From NCBI GenBank assembly GCA_040981125.1, contig JANRMQ010000010.1, forward strand, positions 94,176-158,175: 64,000 bases of DNA, written 5' to 3'. Under the pieces are notes generated by a model. It was given only the letters and a program-made list of their open reading frames with translations, was not told where the DNA came from and ran no database searches. Within the stretch, counting starts at the first letter, position 1. Every line of letters begins with the position of its first letter. Source of the stretch: DASSBQ01 sp040981125. Its GTDB lineage: Bacteria; Nitrospirota; Nitrospiria; Nitrospirales; Nitrospiraceae. Shown here piece after piece: positions 42,046-49,993 of the stretch. Both the position numbers and the translations under genes were made by a program.

Positions 42046-44167
42046 CGCCTGTCGCCAGCCCTCGAAGCAATATCTCCTGGGCGATCCTCGGCTTCCGCCC
42101 GCCCGGGCGGCAACGCGCATACGTGCCGTCCTCTCGAAGCACCCACGCATGAGTATTGTCCTTCAAATACGTCAGCAGGCCTTCTTGAATGACCCGCTGC
42201 TTCAGGGTCTTGTCCAGGATCGGGAAGGCGACTTCAATCCGCCGGAAGAAATTCCGATCCATCCAGTCGGCGCTCGACAGATATACCAATTCATCCCCGC
42301 CGTGAAAAAAATAGAAAATGCGGCTGTGTTCCAGAAACCGCCCTACGATTGACCGCACATGGATATGTTCTGATACGCCGCGAACCTGCGGGCGCAGGGC
42401 GCATGGCCCTCTGACGATCAAATCAATTTTGACCCCCGCCTGAGAGGCGGCGTAGAGTGATTGAATGATTTGAGGCTCCAGCAGCGCGTTCATTTTGGCG
42501 ATGATTCGGGCCGGCCTGCCTTTACGGGCCAGCGCCGCTTCCCGTTCGACCTGTTTGATCAAACTCTTATGCAGGGTGAAGGGGGATTGCCATAACCGTT
42601 TTAACTTCCCCGGCTGCCCGAGAGACGTCAGCTGGTGAAAAATCTTATGCACATCCTCGCCGATCTGCGCATCGCAGGTGAGCAGACTAAAATCGGTATA
42701 CAGGCGCGCATTACGCGCGTGGTAATTGCCGGTGCCGAGGTGACAATAGCGCCGGAGCTGTTTGCCTTCCCGCCGCACGACGAGAATCATCTTGGCGTGG
42801 GTCTTGTGTCCTACCACCCCATAGACCACGTGAGCCCCTGCCTCTTCCAGATCGTGCGCCAACTCGATATTGGCTTCTTCATCAAACCGCGCGCGTAGCT
42901 CGATGACGACCGTCACCTCCTTGCCGGCTTGGGCGGCCTGCACGAGCGATTTGACGATATCGGAATCAGTTCCCGTCCGATAGAGGGTCTGCTTGATGGC
43001 CAAAACCTGGGGATCTTCGGATGCCTGGCGGATGAACTCCAAGACCGGCGTGAACGATTGAAAAGGATGGTGCAGCAGCACGTCACCGGCGCGAATGCTC
43101 TCGAACATGTTCTCCGGCTGCGGCAGCGGTTTCGGAATCGCGGATGCGAACGGCCGATATTTGAGGTCGGGGCGATCGACCAGATCCGGAATCGTGATCA
43201 AACGGTGCAGGTTGACCGGTCCATTGCATTGATAGACATCCTGCCGGGACAGTTGGAACTCCTCCATGAGAAATTGCTCCATGTCCGTGGGGCAATTGTC
43301 CGCCACCTCGAGCCGCACCTCGTCGCCGAAACGCCGCGACGGCAGCTCGCCTTCCATGGCATGGCGTAAATCTTCCACCGCTTCCTCATCGACAAAGAGA
43401 TTGCTGTTGCGGGTCACCCGAAACTGATAACAGCCGCTGACTTCCATGCCGGGAAAGAGGTCATGGACATACGCGTGAATGATCGAGGAGAGAAAGACGA
43501 AATCATGCGGGCGCTTCGTGACCTGGGGCGGCACATGGATGACCCGCGGAAGCAGCCGGGGGACCTGCACGACCGCGGTGCCGTTCACGCGCCCAAATGC
43601 GTCGGATCCTTCCAGGGACACGACGAAATTCAGGCTCTTGTTCAAAACTTTGGGGAAAGGATGGGCGGGGTCGAGCCCCTGGGGGCTGAGAAGCGGCAGC
43701 AATTCTTGAGTGAAGAAGCGGCGAATCCATCGGGTTTGGGCGGGCGTCCAGTCTGCGCGCCGAAGAAAGCGAATCTGTTCCTCGGCAAGCTGAGGAATCA
43801 ACTGATCATTCAAGATGACGTATTGCTGATGCACGAGACGATGCGCCGTCTCGGCGATGCGGCGCAATTGCTCGTTCGGCGTGAGGCCGTCCGGACCCGG
43901 GTGATCGGCTGTGTGGGCGGATTGTTCCTGCAACGCCGCCACGCGAATTTCGAAGAACTCATCGAGATTGGAACTGACGATGCACAGAAACTTCAGGCGT
44001 TCGAGCAGCGGCACCGACGCAGCCTGCGCCCGTTCGAGGACCCGGCGGTTGAACTCAAGTATGCTGAGTTCGCGGTTGAGATAGAGTTCCGGACGGGCCA
44101 GGTTCGAGCGGACGGAACGATCCGTCTTCCGGGGGCTAGAGGAAGACTGTCCTTCATCGGAGTGCAT
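42038..44167 (-). CDS. ppk1: Polyphosphate kinase (PPK1)
   Basis: This 709-residue enzyme reversibly makes inorganic polyphosphate from ATP. The N-terminal domain has YLNRELSILEFNRRVLE and FLCIVSSNLDEFFEIRVA (residues 28-80). The catalytic part has VKSLVQAAQAGKEVTVVIELRARFDEE, the autophosphorylated-His region HKTHAKMILVVRREG and CHLGTGNYH, and a second PLD-like HXK element in the C-terminal third. The length is normal for PPK1. It is probably soluble or membrane-associated. It is transcribed in the same direction as ilvD but 143 bp downstream of it, so it may have its own promoter. Confidence 0.95.
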   Translation of the reverse strand: MHSDEGQSSSSPRKTDRSVRSNLARPELYLNRELSILEFNRRVLERAQAASVPLLERLKFLCIVSSNLDEFFEIRVAALQEQSAHTADHPGPDGLTPNEQLRRIAETAHRLVHQQYVILNDQLIPQLAEEQIRFLRRADWTPAQTRWIRRFFTQELLPLLSPQGLDPAHPFPKVLNKSLNFVVSLEGSDAFGRVNGTAVVQVPRLLPRVIHVPPQVTKRPHDFVFLSSIIHAYVHDLFPGMEVSGCYQFRVTRNSNLFVDEEAVEDLRHAMEGELPSRRFGDEVRLEVADNCPTDMEQFLMEEFQLSRQDVYQCNGPVNLHRLITIPDLVDRPDLKYRPFASAIPKPLPQPENMFESIRAGDVLLHHPFQSFTPVLEFIRQASEDPQVLAIKQTLYRTGTDSDIVKSLVQAAQAGKEVTVVIELRARFDEEANIELAHDLEEAGAHVVYGVVGHKTHAKMILVVRREGKQLRRYCHLGTGNYHARNARLYTDFSLLTCDAQIGEDVHKIFHQLTSLGQPGKLKRLWQSPFTLHKSLIKQVEREAALARKGRPARIIAKMNALLEPQIIQSLYAASQAGVKIDLIVRGPCALRPQVRGVSEHIHVRSIVGRFLEHSRIFYFFHGGDELVYLSSADWMDRNFFRRIEVAFPILDKTLKQRVIQEGLLTYLKDNTHAWVLREDGTYARCRPGGRKPRIAQEILLRGLATGVT

Positions 44168-44310
44168 GAAAATCCAACGGTGAAGACGAAAACATAGTGG
44201 TCCCGGCGGACGATCCGACTATCGTTTCGAGCGACGAATCTCGTCTGTCGAGCATAGAACGAACCGATGGCTCGAACAAGTCTCGAGGTGTGAGGGGACG
44301 GCCGGCGATG

Positions 44311-45984
44311 TTACGTCGTGACCGCTCCTTCGGATGCGGACGAGACATGGCGGGCATATTTACCCATGACGCCGGAGATGTATCGCGGAACGGGGTGTTT
44401 GACCTTGCGTAACCGCGTCGAAATCTCCTTCTGGCTCAGTTGAACGTCGAGGCGCCGTTTGGGGATATCGAACGTGATGACATCACCGTTTTTGACCGCG
44501 GCGATGGGGCCGCCTTTCACGGCCTCCGGCGCCACATGCCCGGCCATGAGCCCATGCGTGGCTCCCGAGAATCGGCCGTCGGTGAGGAGCGCGACCGAGT
44601 CCCCCAGTCCCGCCCCGACGATTGCAGCGGTCACGCCGAGCATTTCCCGCATCCCCGGCCCGCCGGACGGGCCTTCGTAGCGAATGACTACCACGTCGCC
44701 GGACTTGATCTGGCCTCCCTTGACGGCGGCGAAGGCGTCCTCTTCACGATCATAGACCTTCGCAGTCCCGCGAAAGGTCAGAATCGAATGGCCCGCCACC
44801 TTCACGACGCAGCCGTCCGGCGCCAGATTGCCCTTGAGGATCACCATGCCACCCGTTGGTTTGATCGGCGTCGCGAGCGGGCGTAACACTTGTTGCCCTG
44901 CGGTCTCCGTCGCGTTCTTAGCCTCCTGACCGATGGTGCGGCCGGATACGGTGATTTGATCGGGGTGGAGCAGTTTGGCATCGAGCAGGCGCTTGGCGAC
45001 CAACGTCGTCCCTCCGGCCGCATAGAGATCCGCAGCCGTGAACCGTCCGCCCGGCTTCAGATCGGCCAACAGCGGGACCTTCCGGTTGATCTTGTCGAAA
45101 TCATCGATCGTAAGACGCACGCCGGCTTCGCGCGCGACGGCCAGCAGATGCAGGACGGCGTTGGTCGAACCGCCCGTGGTGGCGACGGCGGCGATGGCGT
45201 TTTCGATCGATTTTCTCGTAATGATCTGGCGCGGCCGGATGTCGTTCTTCAACAGGTCCATGACCAATCGCCCGCACTCGAACGCCACGTCGTCCTTCCG
45301 CTGATCCATCGCAGGCACGCCGTTTCGCCCCATCGGCGAAATGCCGAGAAACTCGAACGCGATCGCCATGGTGTTCGCCGTGAACTGGCCGCCGCAGGCG
45401 CCCGGCCCGGGACAGGCATGGTCCTCCAAGTCCTTGAGTTCGGCGTTCGTCATTTTGCCTGATGCGTGTTTCCCCACCGCTTCGAACACATCCTGAATGG
45501 TCACATCATGCCCTTGAAAGGTGCCCGGCATGATGGAACCCCCGTAGAGCATGAGCGACGGAACATTGAGCCGGGCCAACGCCATCACGGTGCCGGGAAT
45601 CGTTTTGTCGCAACCGGAGAGGGCTACGACGGCGTCGAAGAGATGGCCGCGCGCCACTAATTCGATGGAATCGGCGATGACTTCACGGCTGATCAACGAG
45701 GCTTTCATGCCTTCCGTCCCCATTGAAATGCCGTCCGAGACCGCGATCGTGTTGTATTCGATCGGCGTGCCGCCCGCTGCGCGGATACCGGCCTTGACCC
45801 GTTCCGATAAACGGCGCAGGTGATAGTTACACGGCATGACCTCGATCCAGGTGTTGGCGACGCCCACCAGCGGACGTTCGAGATCCGCGTCGGTAAAGCC
45901 CACCGCCTTCAGCATCGCGCGCGCGGGCGCGCGGCCGGGACCGTCCAACAAATCGTGACTCTTGAGCCTGATGTTCCTTGCCAT
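44311..45984 (-). CDS. ilvD: Dihydroxy-acid dehydratase
   Basis: This 557-residue enzyme dehydrates 2,3-dihydroxy-isovalerate and -methylvalerate in valine, isoleucine and leucine synthesis. The three iron-sulfur cysteines are visible: Cys52 (VMPCNYH), Cys125 (GCDKTIPG) and Cys197 (GACGGQFTANTM), indicating the [2Fe-2S] type. Near the C-terminus are YEGPSGGPGMREML and LLTDGRFSGATHGLMAGH. ATG 45984 has GGAGG 9 bp upstream, so the in-frame ATG at 46002 is not used. It appears monocistronic, with no other branched-chain gene nearby. Confidence 0.97.
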   Translation of the reverse strand: MARNIRLKSHDLLDGPGRAPARAMLKAVGFTDADLERPLVGVANTWIEVMPCNYHLRRLSERVKAGIRAAGGTPIEYNTIAVSDGISMGTEGMKASLISREVIADSIELVARGHLFDAVVALSGCDKTIPGTVMALARLNVPSLMLYGGSIMPGTFQGHDVTIQDVFEAVGKHASGKMTNAELKDLEDHACPGPGACGGQFTANTMAIAFEFLGISPMGRNGVPAMDQRKDDVAFECGRLVMDLLKNDIRPRQIITRKSIENAIAAVATTGGSTNAVLHLLAVAREAGVRLTIDDFDKINRKVPLLADLKPGGRFTAADLYAAGGTTLVAKRLLDAKLLHPDQITVSGRTIGQEAKNATETAGQQVLRPLATPIKPTGGMVILKGNLAPDGCVVKVAGHSILTFRGTAKVYDREEDAFAAVKGGQIKSGDVVVIRYEGPSGGPGMREMLGVTAAIVGAGLGDSVALLTDGRFSGATHGLMAGHVAPEAVKGGPIAAVKNGDVITFDIPKRRLDVQLSQKEISTRLRKVKHPVPRYISGVMGKYARHVSSASEGAVTT

Positions 45985-46092
45985 GATTGCACGCCTCCAC
46001 AATACGCCGCCCCAGATAGGGTGCCGGAAGTCCGCCCTTCAAACCGCGTAAGGGTTGCACTGTCGCATACCGGGAATCGACCGGTCAATCCT

Positions 46093-46107
46093 AAGCCGGG
46101 CCGGCTT
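46093..46107. repeat. Perfect palindrome upstream of ilvD
   Basis: AAGCCGGGCCGGCTT is two 7-base arms around a central G, 109 bp upstream of the ilvD start. It could be an operator or part of a weak terminator for the gene before it; no T-run follows on either strand. Confidence 0.35.
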
Positions 46108-46179
46108 CATATTCTGTATTGGTTTACAGTGACTGGAGCAAGCAAGAACGAACGGAGTCCGTTGTAGATAGGAGAAGGG

Positions 46180-46211
46180 GGCCCCGGACCAGCTCGGGCT
46201 CGTCCGGGGCC
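46180..46211 (-). terminator. Hairpin after PepSY gene
   Basis: GGCCCCGGAC and GTCCGGGGCC pair perfectly over 10 bp with a 12-nt loop, 7 bp beyond the stop of the PepSY gene. The sequence after the hairpin on the minus strand is pyrimidine-rich but not a U-run, so termination may be Rho-assisted or weak. Confidence 0.45.
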
Positions 46212-46217
46212 GGAGGG

Positions 46218-46559
46218 TTAGTGCTTTTTCTTCCCGCGTTTGGCGTGCTTCTCTTCGGTGTCGATGACTTCACCAGTGGCCGCGTCGATGTGGACTTCAG
46301 TGACCTTGCCGTCCGCGTCGAGCACTTCGACTTCCCAGACGGTCTTTCCGTGTTTCTTTTCCAGCTCGGCCTGAACGACGGTGCCCGGCACCTTCTCGGA
46401 TCCGGTCTTGATGGCCTGATCGATCGTGATCTTGGCATCCTTGGCCAGTTCAGCGACGCTGACTCTCTTTCCTTTCTTGCCCTTATCGCTCCAAGCGGGC
46501 GTGCTCAGCAGGGCAAGCGAGGCCAACAGGACGAGCGGGAGCAGGTATTTCATGGCCAT
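46218..46559 (-). CDS. Periplasmic PepSY-domain protein
   Basis: This 113-residue protein has a signal peptide (LLPLVLLASLALLSTPAWS, cut near residue 24) and one PepSY domain: ITIDQAIKTG, GTVVQAELEKKHGKTVWEVEV and GKVTEVHIDAATGEVI. The C-terminus is rich in Lys and His. PepSY domains are found in protease inhibitors and small envelope proteins, and the exact role here is unknown. A GGAGG box precedes the ATG by 6 bp. It is the last gene of an apparent operon with the Spy-like gene 21 bp upstream. Confidence 0.85.
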   Translation of the reverse strand: MAMKYLLPLVLLASLALLSTPAWSDKGKKGKRVSVAELAKDAKITIDQAIKTGSEKVPGTVVQAELEKKHGKTVWEVEVLDADGKVTEVHIDAATGEVIDTEEKHAKRGKKKH

Positions 46560-46580
46560 AGGACACCTCCACAGAAGAAA

Positions 46581-47234
46581 TTAGTTGGAGCTCTGATGAG
46601 GATTGGCCGGCGCCGCGCCGTGCGGATTTCCGTGCCCCTTACCGGAACCCATACCCCGCTCCGATCCCGTGCTCTTATGCTGCTGCATCACCTTGTCATG
46701 TTCCGCCTGCTGCTTGGTCCGCTGCTCGGGCGTCAACAGCGCGAGGACCTCCCGCCGGGCCTTGATTGAAGCGAGCCGCAGGCCGATCTGAGTCTCCTGG
46801 CTCTGTTTCAACTTGGATTCAATCGCTCCGAGGTCGGATTTCTCGTCTTCGATCAGCGCCTTGAGTTCCCGCTCGGTGACTTGAATATCCGCTTCCATTT
46901 TAATGCGGGTCTTGTCCATATTGAGCTGCATCTCTTTCAGCTTCGTCACCTGATCGGCGCTCAGTCCGATGTCTTTCTCATGTTTGAGGAGATGGCGGAT
47001 GAGATGGCCGGTGCCGCCGTGCATCATCATTTCCATCATCGCCGCGCCCGCGCCATGGCCGCCTCGCCCGTATCCGTCGCCGTGGCCGCCATAGCTCTTG
47101 TCGCCATGCCCGCCGTAGCTCTTGTCACCGTGGCCCCCATAGCTTCTGTCGGGGTCGGCCCAGGCCGGCGCGACGGCCAGTGCACAGCTCAACAGAGACG
47201 CTCCCGCCATCATGACTACCTTGTTCATCGCCAT
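46581..47234 (-). CDS. Periplasmic Spy/CpxP-like protein with His/Gly-rich repeats
   Basis: This is a 217-residue protein. The signal peptide ends near residue 26 (APAWA). Then come three copies of SYGGHGDK-type repeats and a Gly/His/Met-rich stretch that could bind metal. A long helical domain follows with LSADQVTKLKEMQ and LLTPEQRTKQQ, the LTxxQ motifs of the Spy/CpxP/CnrX family, which bind unfolded proteins or metals in the periplasm. ATG 47234 has AAGGAGG upstream; the frame is open further upstream but has no ribosome site there. Confidence 0.83.
   Translation of the reverse strand: MAMNKVVMMAGASLLSCALAVAPAWADPDRSYGGHGDKSYGGHGDKSYGGHGDGYGRGGHGAGAAMMEMMMHGGTGHLIRHLLKHEKDIGLSADQVTKLKEMQLNMDKTRIKMEADIQVTERELKALIEDEKSDLGAIESKLKQSQETQIGLRLASIKARREVLALLTPEQRTKQQAEHDKVMQQHKSTGSERGMGSGKGHGNPHGAAPANPHQSSN
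47077..47148 (-). repeat. Three 24-bp tandem repeats in the Spy-like gene
   Basis: Three adjacent 24-bp units at 47077-47100, 47101-47124 and 47125-47148 encode near-identical SYGGHGDK octapeptides. They differ at a few third positions, so they are not brand-new copies. Slippage could change the copy number between strains. Confidence 0.8.
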
Positions 47235-47274
47235 TCCAACCTCCTTGTGATGAAGTCCCTTGTGATGCAGTCCA

Positions 47275-47922
47275 TTACTGTCCGAGCAAACGACCGAGTG
47301 CATTGTTATCGGATTTGAGCGCATTGAGCATGAACTGAATCGCCAATGCGGCAAGCAAGAGGCCCATGAGTCGGGAAAAAATCTTCTCCGCGATCGGGTT
47401 CAACCATTTCGCGCCGGTGGCGCCGACCGCCAATATAATGTAACTCGCGAGACCGACGAGTACAAGGCATCCCAACAGCACGCCGCGCTGGAGCAGCGTG
47501 CGCGCCTGGGCTTCCAAAAGAATCACCGTTGAGATGGCGGCCGGGCCGGCCAACATGGGGACGGCCAATGGTGTGATGGCGATATCGTTTTTGCTCTGGC
47601 CCGCGGCGGTTTCGGCGGCGGTTTCTTGTACGGTGGACCGTTGGGCCCGCAGCATGTCGAGCGCGACGAGCAACAGGACAATCCCGCCCGCGATTTGCAT
47701 GGCCGGCAGCGTGATGCCGAGCAGTTTAAAAATGGTCTGGCCGAAAAAGGCGAACCCGGCCAGGAATCCGACCACGACGAAACAGGCCATCTTTGCCGTG
47801 CGAAGGCGTTGGGCCACGGAGTCCCGGGGAGTCATGGCGAGAAAGGCGGGCACCGCCGCGATCGGATCCACAATGACAAAGAGCGAGCTGAAGGCGAGGA
47901 GGCCGTATTCGAGAAGGTCCAT
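47275..47922 (-). CDS. MarC-family integral membrane protein
   Basis: This 215-residue protein has six hydrophobic helices and the MarC pattern: FVIVDPIAAVPAFLAMTP (residues 15-32), AGGIVLLLVALDML and LAVPMLAGPAAISTVILL. The family (YhgN/MarC) has no proven transport substrate, and the old link to multiple antibiotic resistance was not upheld. It lies 31 bp after the dnaJ-like gene and 40 bp before the Spy-like gene, in one probable operon. Confidence 0.88.
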   Translation of the reverse strand: MDLLEYGLLAFSSLFVIVDPIAAVPAFLAMTPRDSVAQRLRTAKMACFVVVGFLAGFAFFGQTIFKLLGITLPAMQIAGGIVLLLVALDMLRAQRSTVQETAAETAAGQSKNDIAITPLAVPMLAGPAAISTVILLEAQARTLLQRGVLLGCLVLVGLASYIILAVGATGAKWLNPIAEKIFSRLMGLLLAALAIQFMLNALKSDNNALGRLLGQ

Positions 47923-47953
47923 GCTTCACTGGGATGCGGTCACGGAGTGGACG

Positions 47954-48967
47954 TCATGCGCGACGCGCGGCCGCCAGAATGTCGGCGCGGGGATCGGCGT
48001 GGCGGGCGCGTCCCAACTGTTCGTACAGCGCCCGGTCTTCCTGGGAAATCGCCGAGGGCATCACAATCTTCAGCCGGAGAAAGAGGTCGCCATGTCCGCC
48101 GGACGCAGTCGGCAACCCTTTGCCTTTGAGCCGCAGCCGGCTATCGGCTTTGCTGCCGGGAGGAATTTTCACTCGCACGGGTTCCGTCAAGGTCGGCGCC
48201 ATGACATCCGCTCCCAAGGCGGCTTCCCAGGGCCAAATGGGAAGGGTCACGCTCAAATCCTGCCCATGCTGGCGAAATATGCCGCCGGCGACGATGTGGA
48301 CCTTGAGATAGAGATCACCAGGCTTCCCTCCGTTGTAGCCGGCGTGCCCTTTTCCCGCCACGCGCACCCGCGTGCCCTCCTGCACGCCCGCGGGGATGCG
48401 GACTTCGATCGAGCGCTTTTCCACTTGGACGCCTGAGCCGCCGCAGACAACGCAAGGACGTCCGCGCACAATGCCCCCCCCGCCGCAGCCCTTGCAGGTC
48501 ACTTGCTCGGACAGGTCGAGCCGTCTGGTGACGCCGGTCAAGACTTCGTGAAGGGTCAGCTCAACATCGGCTTCGAGGTCTTCGCCCTGAATCGCAAATT
48601 CCTGCGCGCCGGTTCCCCGGCTCCGGCCGCGTCCGCCGAAGAAGGTTTCAAATATATCGCTGAAATCGGCTCCGGTTTCCGGTCCGGCGCCGTGCCCGCC
48701 CTGTTGTCTGGCCTTTTCATAGGCTTCGGCCTGTTCCCAGTTGTGGCCATATTGATCATACTTTTTCCGCTTCTCGGGATCCGACAGGACTTCATGGGCT
48801 TGATTTAATTCCTTGAACTTTTTCTCCATTTCCGACTTGCGCGAGCCGGTATGCAAATCGGGATGGTATTGGCGTGCGAGGCGTCGGAAGGCCTTCTTGA
48901 TGTCGTCCGCTGTGGCTGAACGAGAAAGGCCGAGAATGTCGTAGAGGTCCCGTTGCTGGGTCGCCAT
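47954..48967 (-). CDS. DnaJ-type co-chaperone with half zinc-finger domain
   Basis: This 337-residue protein has a J domain (residues 6-73) with the HPD triad at 35-37, a Gly-rich linker, then the client-binding C-terminal domain. The cysteine-rich region has only two CxxCxGxG motifs (158-165 and 172-179) instead of the four of canonical DnaJ, so it lies between class I DnaJ and class II CbpA. It would stimulate an Hsp70 (DnaK), which is not in the window. The name dnaJ is avoided because a canonical copy may exist elsewhere. It heads the apparent operon with marC, the Spy-like gene and the PepSY gene, a set that suggests envelope or protein stress. Confidence 0.9.
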   Translation of the reverse strand: MATQQRDLYDILGLSRSATADDIKKAFRRLARQYHPDLHTGSRKSEMEKKFKELNQAHEVLSDPEKRKKYDQYGHNWEQAEAYEKARQQGGHGAGPETGADFSDIFETFFGGRGRSRGTGAQEFAIQGEDLEADVELTLHEVLTGVTRRLDLSEQVTCKGCGGGGIVRGRPCVVCGGSGVQVEKRSIEVRIPAGVQEGTRVRVAGKGHAGYNGGKPGDLYLKVHIVAGGIFRQHGQDLSVTLPIWPWEAALGADVMAPTLTEPVRVKIPPGSKADSRLRLKGKGLPTASGGHGDLFLRLKIVMPSAISQEDRALYEQLGRARHADPRADILAAARRA

Positions 48968-49115
48968 AGGTGAAAGGATATCGTGCCCGGACCGTCGCTG
49001 TCCTTCAAAAAGAGAAACTTACCTGATTGCAGCTTACGGGGTCGCGGGGACCTTTTCAAGAGGTAGAGCGCACGGGCCGGTGAGTAAGAGCCGTCCTTCG
49101 ATCATACGGACACGG

Positions 49116-49961
49116 CTACAGCGCCTCCAGGATCCGACGCTTCTGTTCGCTATATTCGGCCTCGTTGATCAACCCTTTTTCGTAGAGCCGTTTGAGGGCT
49201 GAGAGACGGTCTTCCACCGTGTCCCTATGCGATTCCGATGGTGGACTCGAAGGAACCGTGAGTCCGCCGCCGGAAATCGGTGGGGGGGCTAAAATGGACC
49301 CGTATGAGAGCACCAGTTCCGCCGGTTCGGCCCGCAGCGCCCCGCCATTCTTCTTGACGAAGTGATGAGATTGCGGGACGAACTCATACGCGGATAAATG
49401 GGAATGAAGCGGATTTGCCCAGACGAATTCGCGGATGGTCGGCATGGAAACGACGTAATGATAATTGGCGAGACGGAGGTGCAGTCCGTCGGTTTCGAAG
49501 GACCACCCGCCGCTTGTCAATTCTTCGAGTTCCGGTGCACGGGGATGGCTGATGCCGAAAACGACCAGGTCGCCGGCCTGCGCTTGGGCAAACGCCTGCG
49601 GCAAGGTGGCGCTGAGGTATGCGACATCATCCGGCGTGAAGGCCGGTTCTGCCAGTGACGGCTGCGATAACGGCAAGAGAAAGGCTTCCTGCTTTTGAAC
49701 GCGAATCCCGGCCAGCAGCGTCGCCCATGCATCGGACGGCAGAGCCGGAGGGGAAGACAGCTGCCTGCGATCCGGCTCCGGATGCCCCTGATCCGCGTTC
49801 AGACGCACGAAGCGATCCGGCTCTTCACATTGGCCGCACACAATACGGCAGCTTTCGCACGTGAGGGTGGGAGTGCCGCTCGGTCCTCGGCATGCGACCG
49901 TGAGCAGCCAGGGAAGGAGCAGCCACAACATCACCGTCCATCTGTTCCCCGACACATGCAT
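49116..49961 (-). CDS. Putative lipoprotein with C-terminal SHOCT domain
   Basis: This 281-residue protein has a hydrophobic leader and lipobox-like LLTVAC (Cys at about 24). Next is a Cys-rich patch (CESCRIVCGQC, four Cys in eleven residues) that could bind metal. The middle resembles no family I know. The last 30 residues (ALKRLYEKGLINEAEYSEQKRRIL) are a SHOCT domain, a short oligomerisation or interaction module. A GAGGCGAGG box precedes the ATG. It starts 32 bp after the cytochrome-porin gene and is probably co-transcribed with it. Confidence 0.75.
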   Translation of the reverse strand: MHVSGNRWTVMLWLLLPWLLTVACRGPSGTPTLTCESCRIVCGQCEEPDRFVRLNADQGHPEPDRRQLSSPPALPSDAWATLLAGIRVQKQEAFLLPLSQPSLAEPAFTPDDVAYLSATLPQAFAQAQAGDLVVFGISHPRAPELEELTSGGWSFETDGLHLRLANYHYVVSMPTIREFVWANPLHSHLSAYEFVPQSHHFVKKNGGALRAEPAELVLSYGSILAPPPISGGGLTVPSSPPSESHRDTVEDRLSALKRLYEKGLINEAEYSEQKRRILEAL

Positions 49962-49993
49962 GCGCCTCGCCTCACTTTAAAATGGGTGAGAGG

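Noticed and set aside
47077..47148. Three regular 24-bp repeats that might suggest a CRISPR-like array
   Set aside because: They are contiguous without spacers, in frame, and encode octapeptide repeats of a periplasmic protein.
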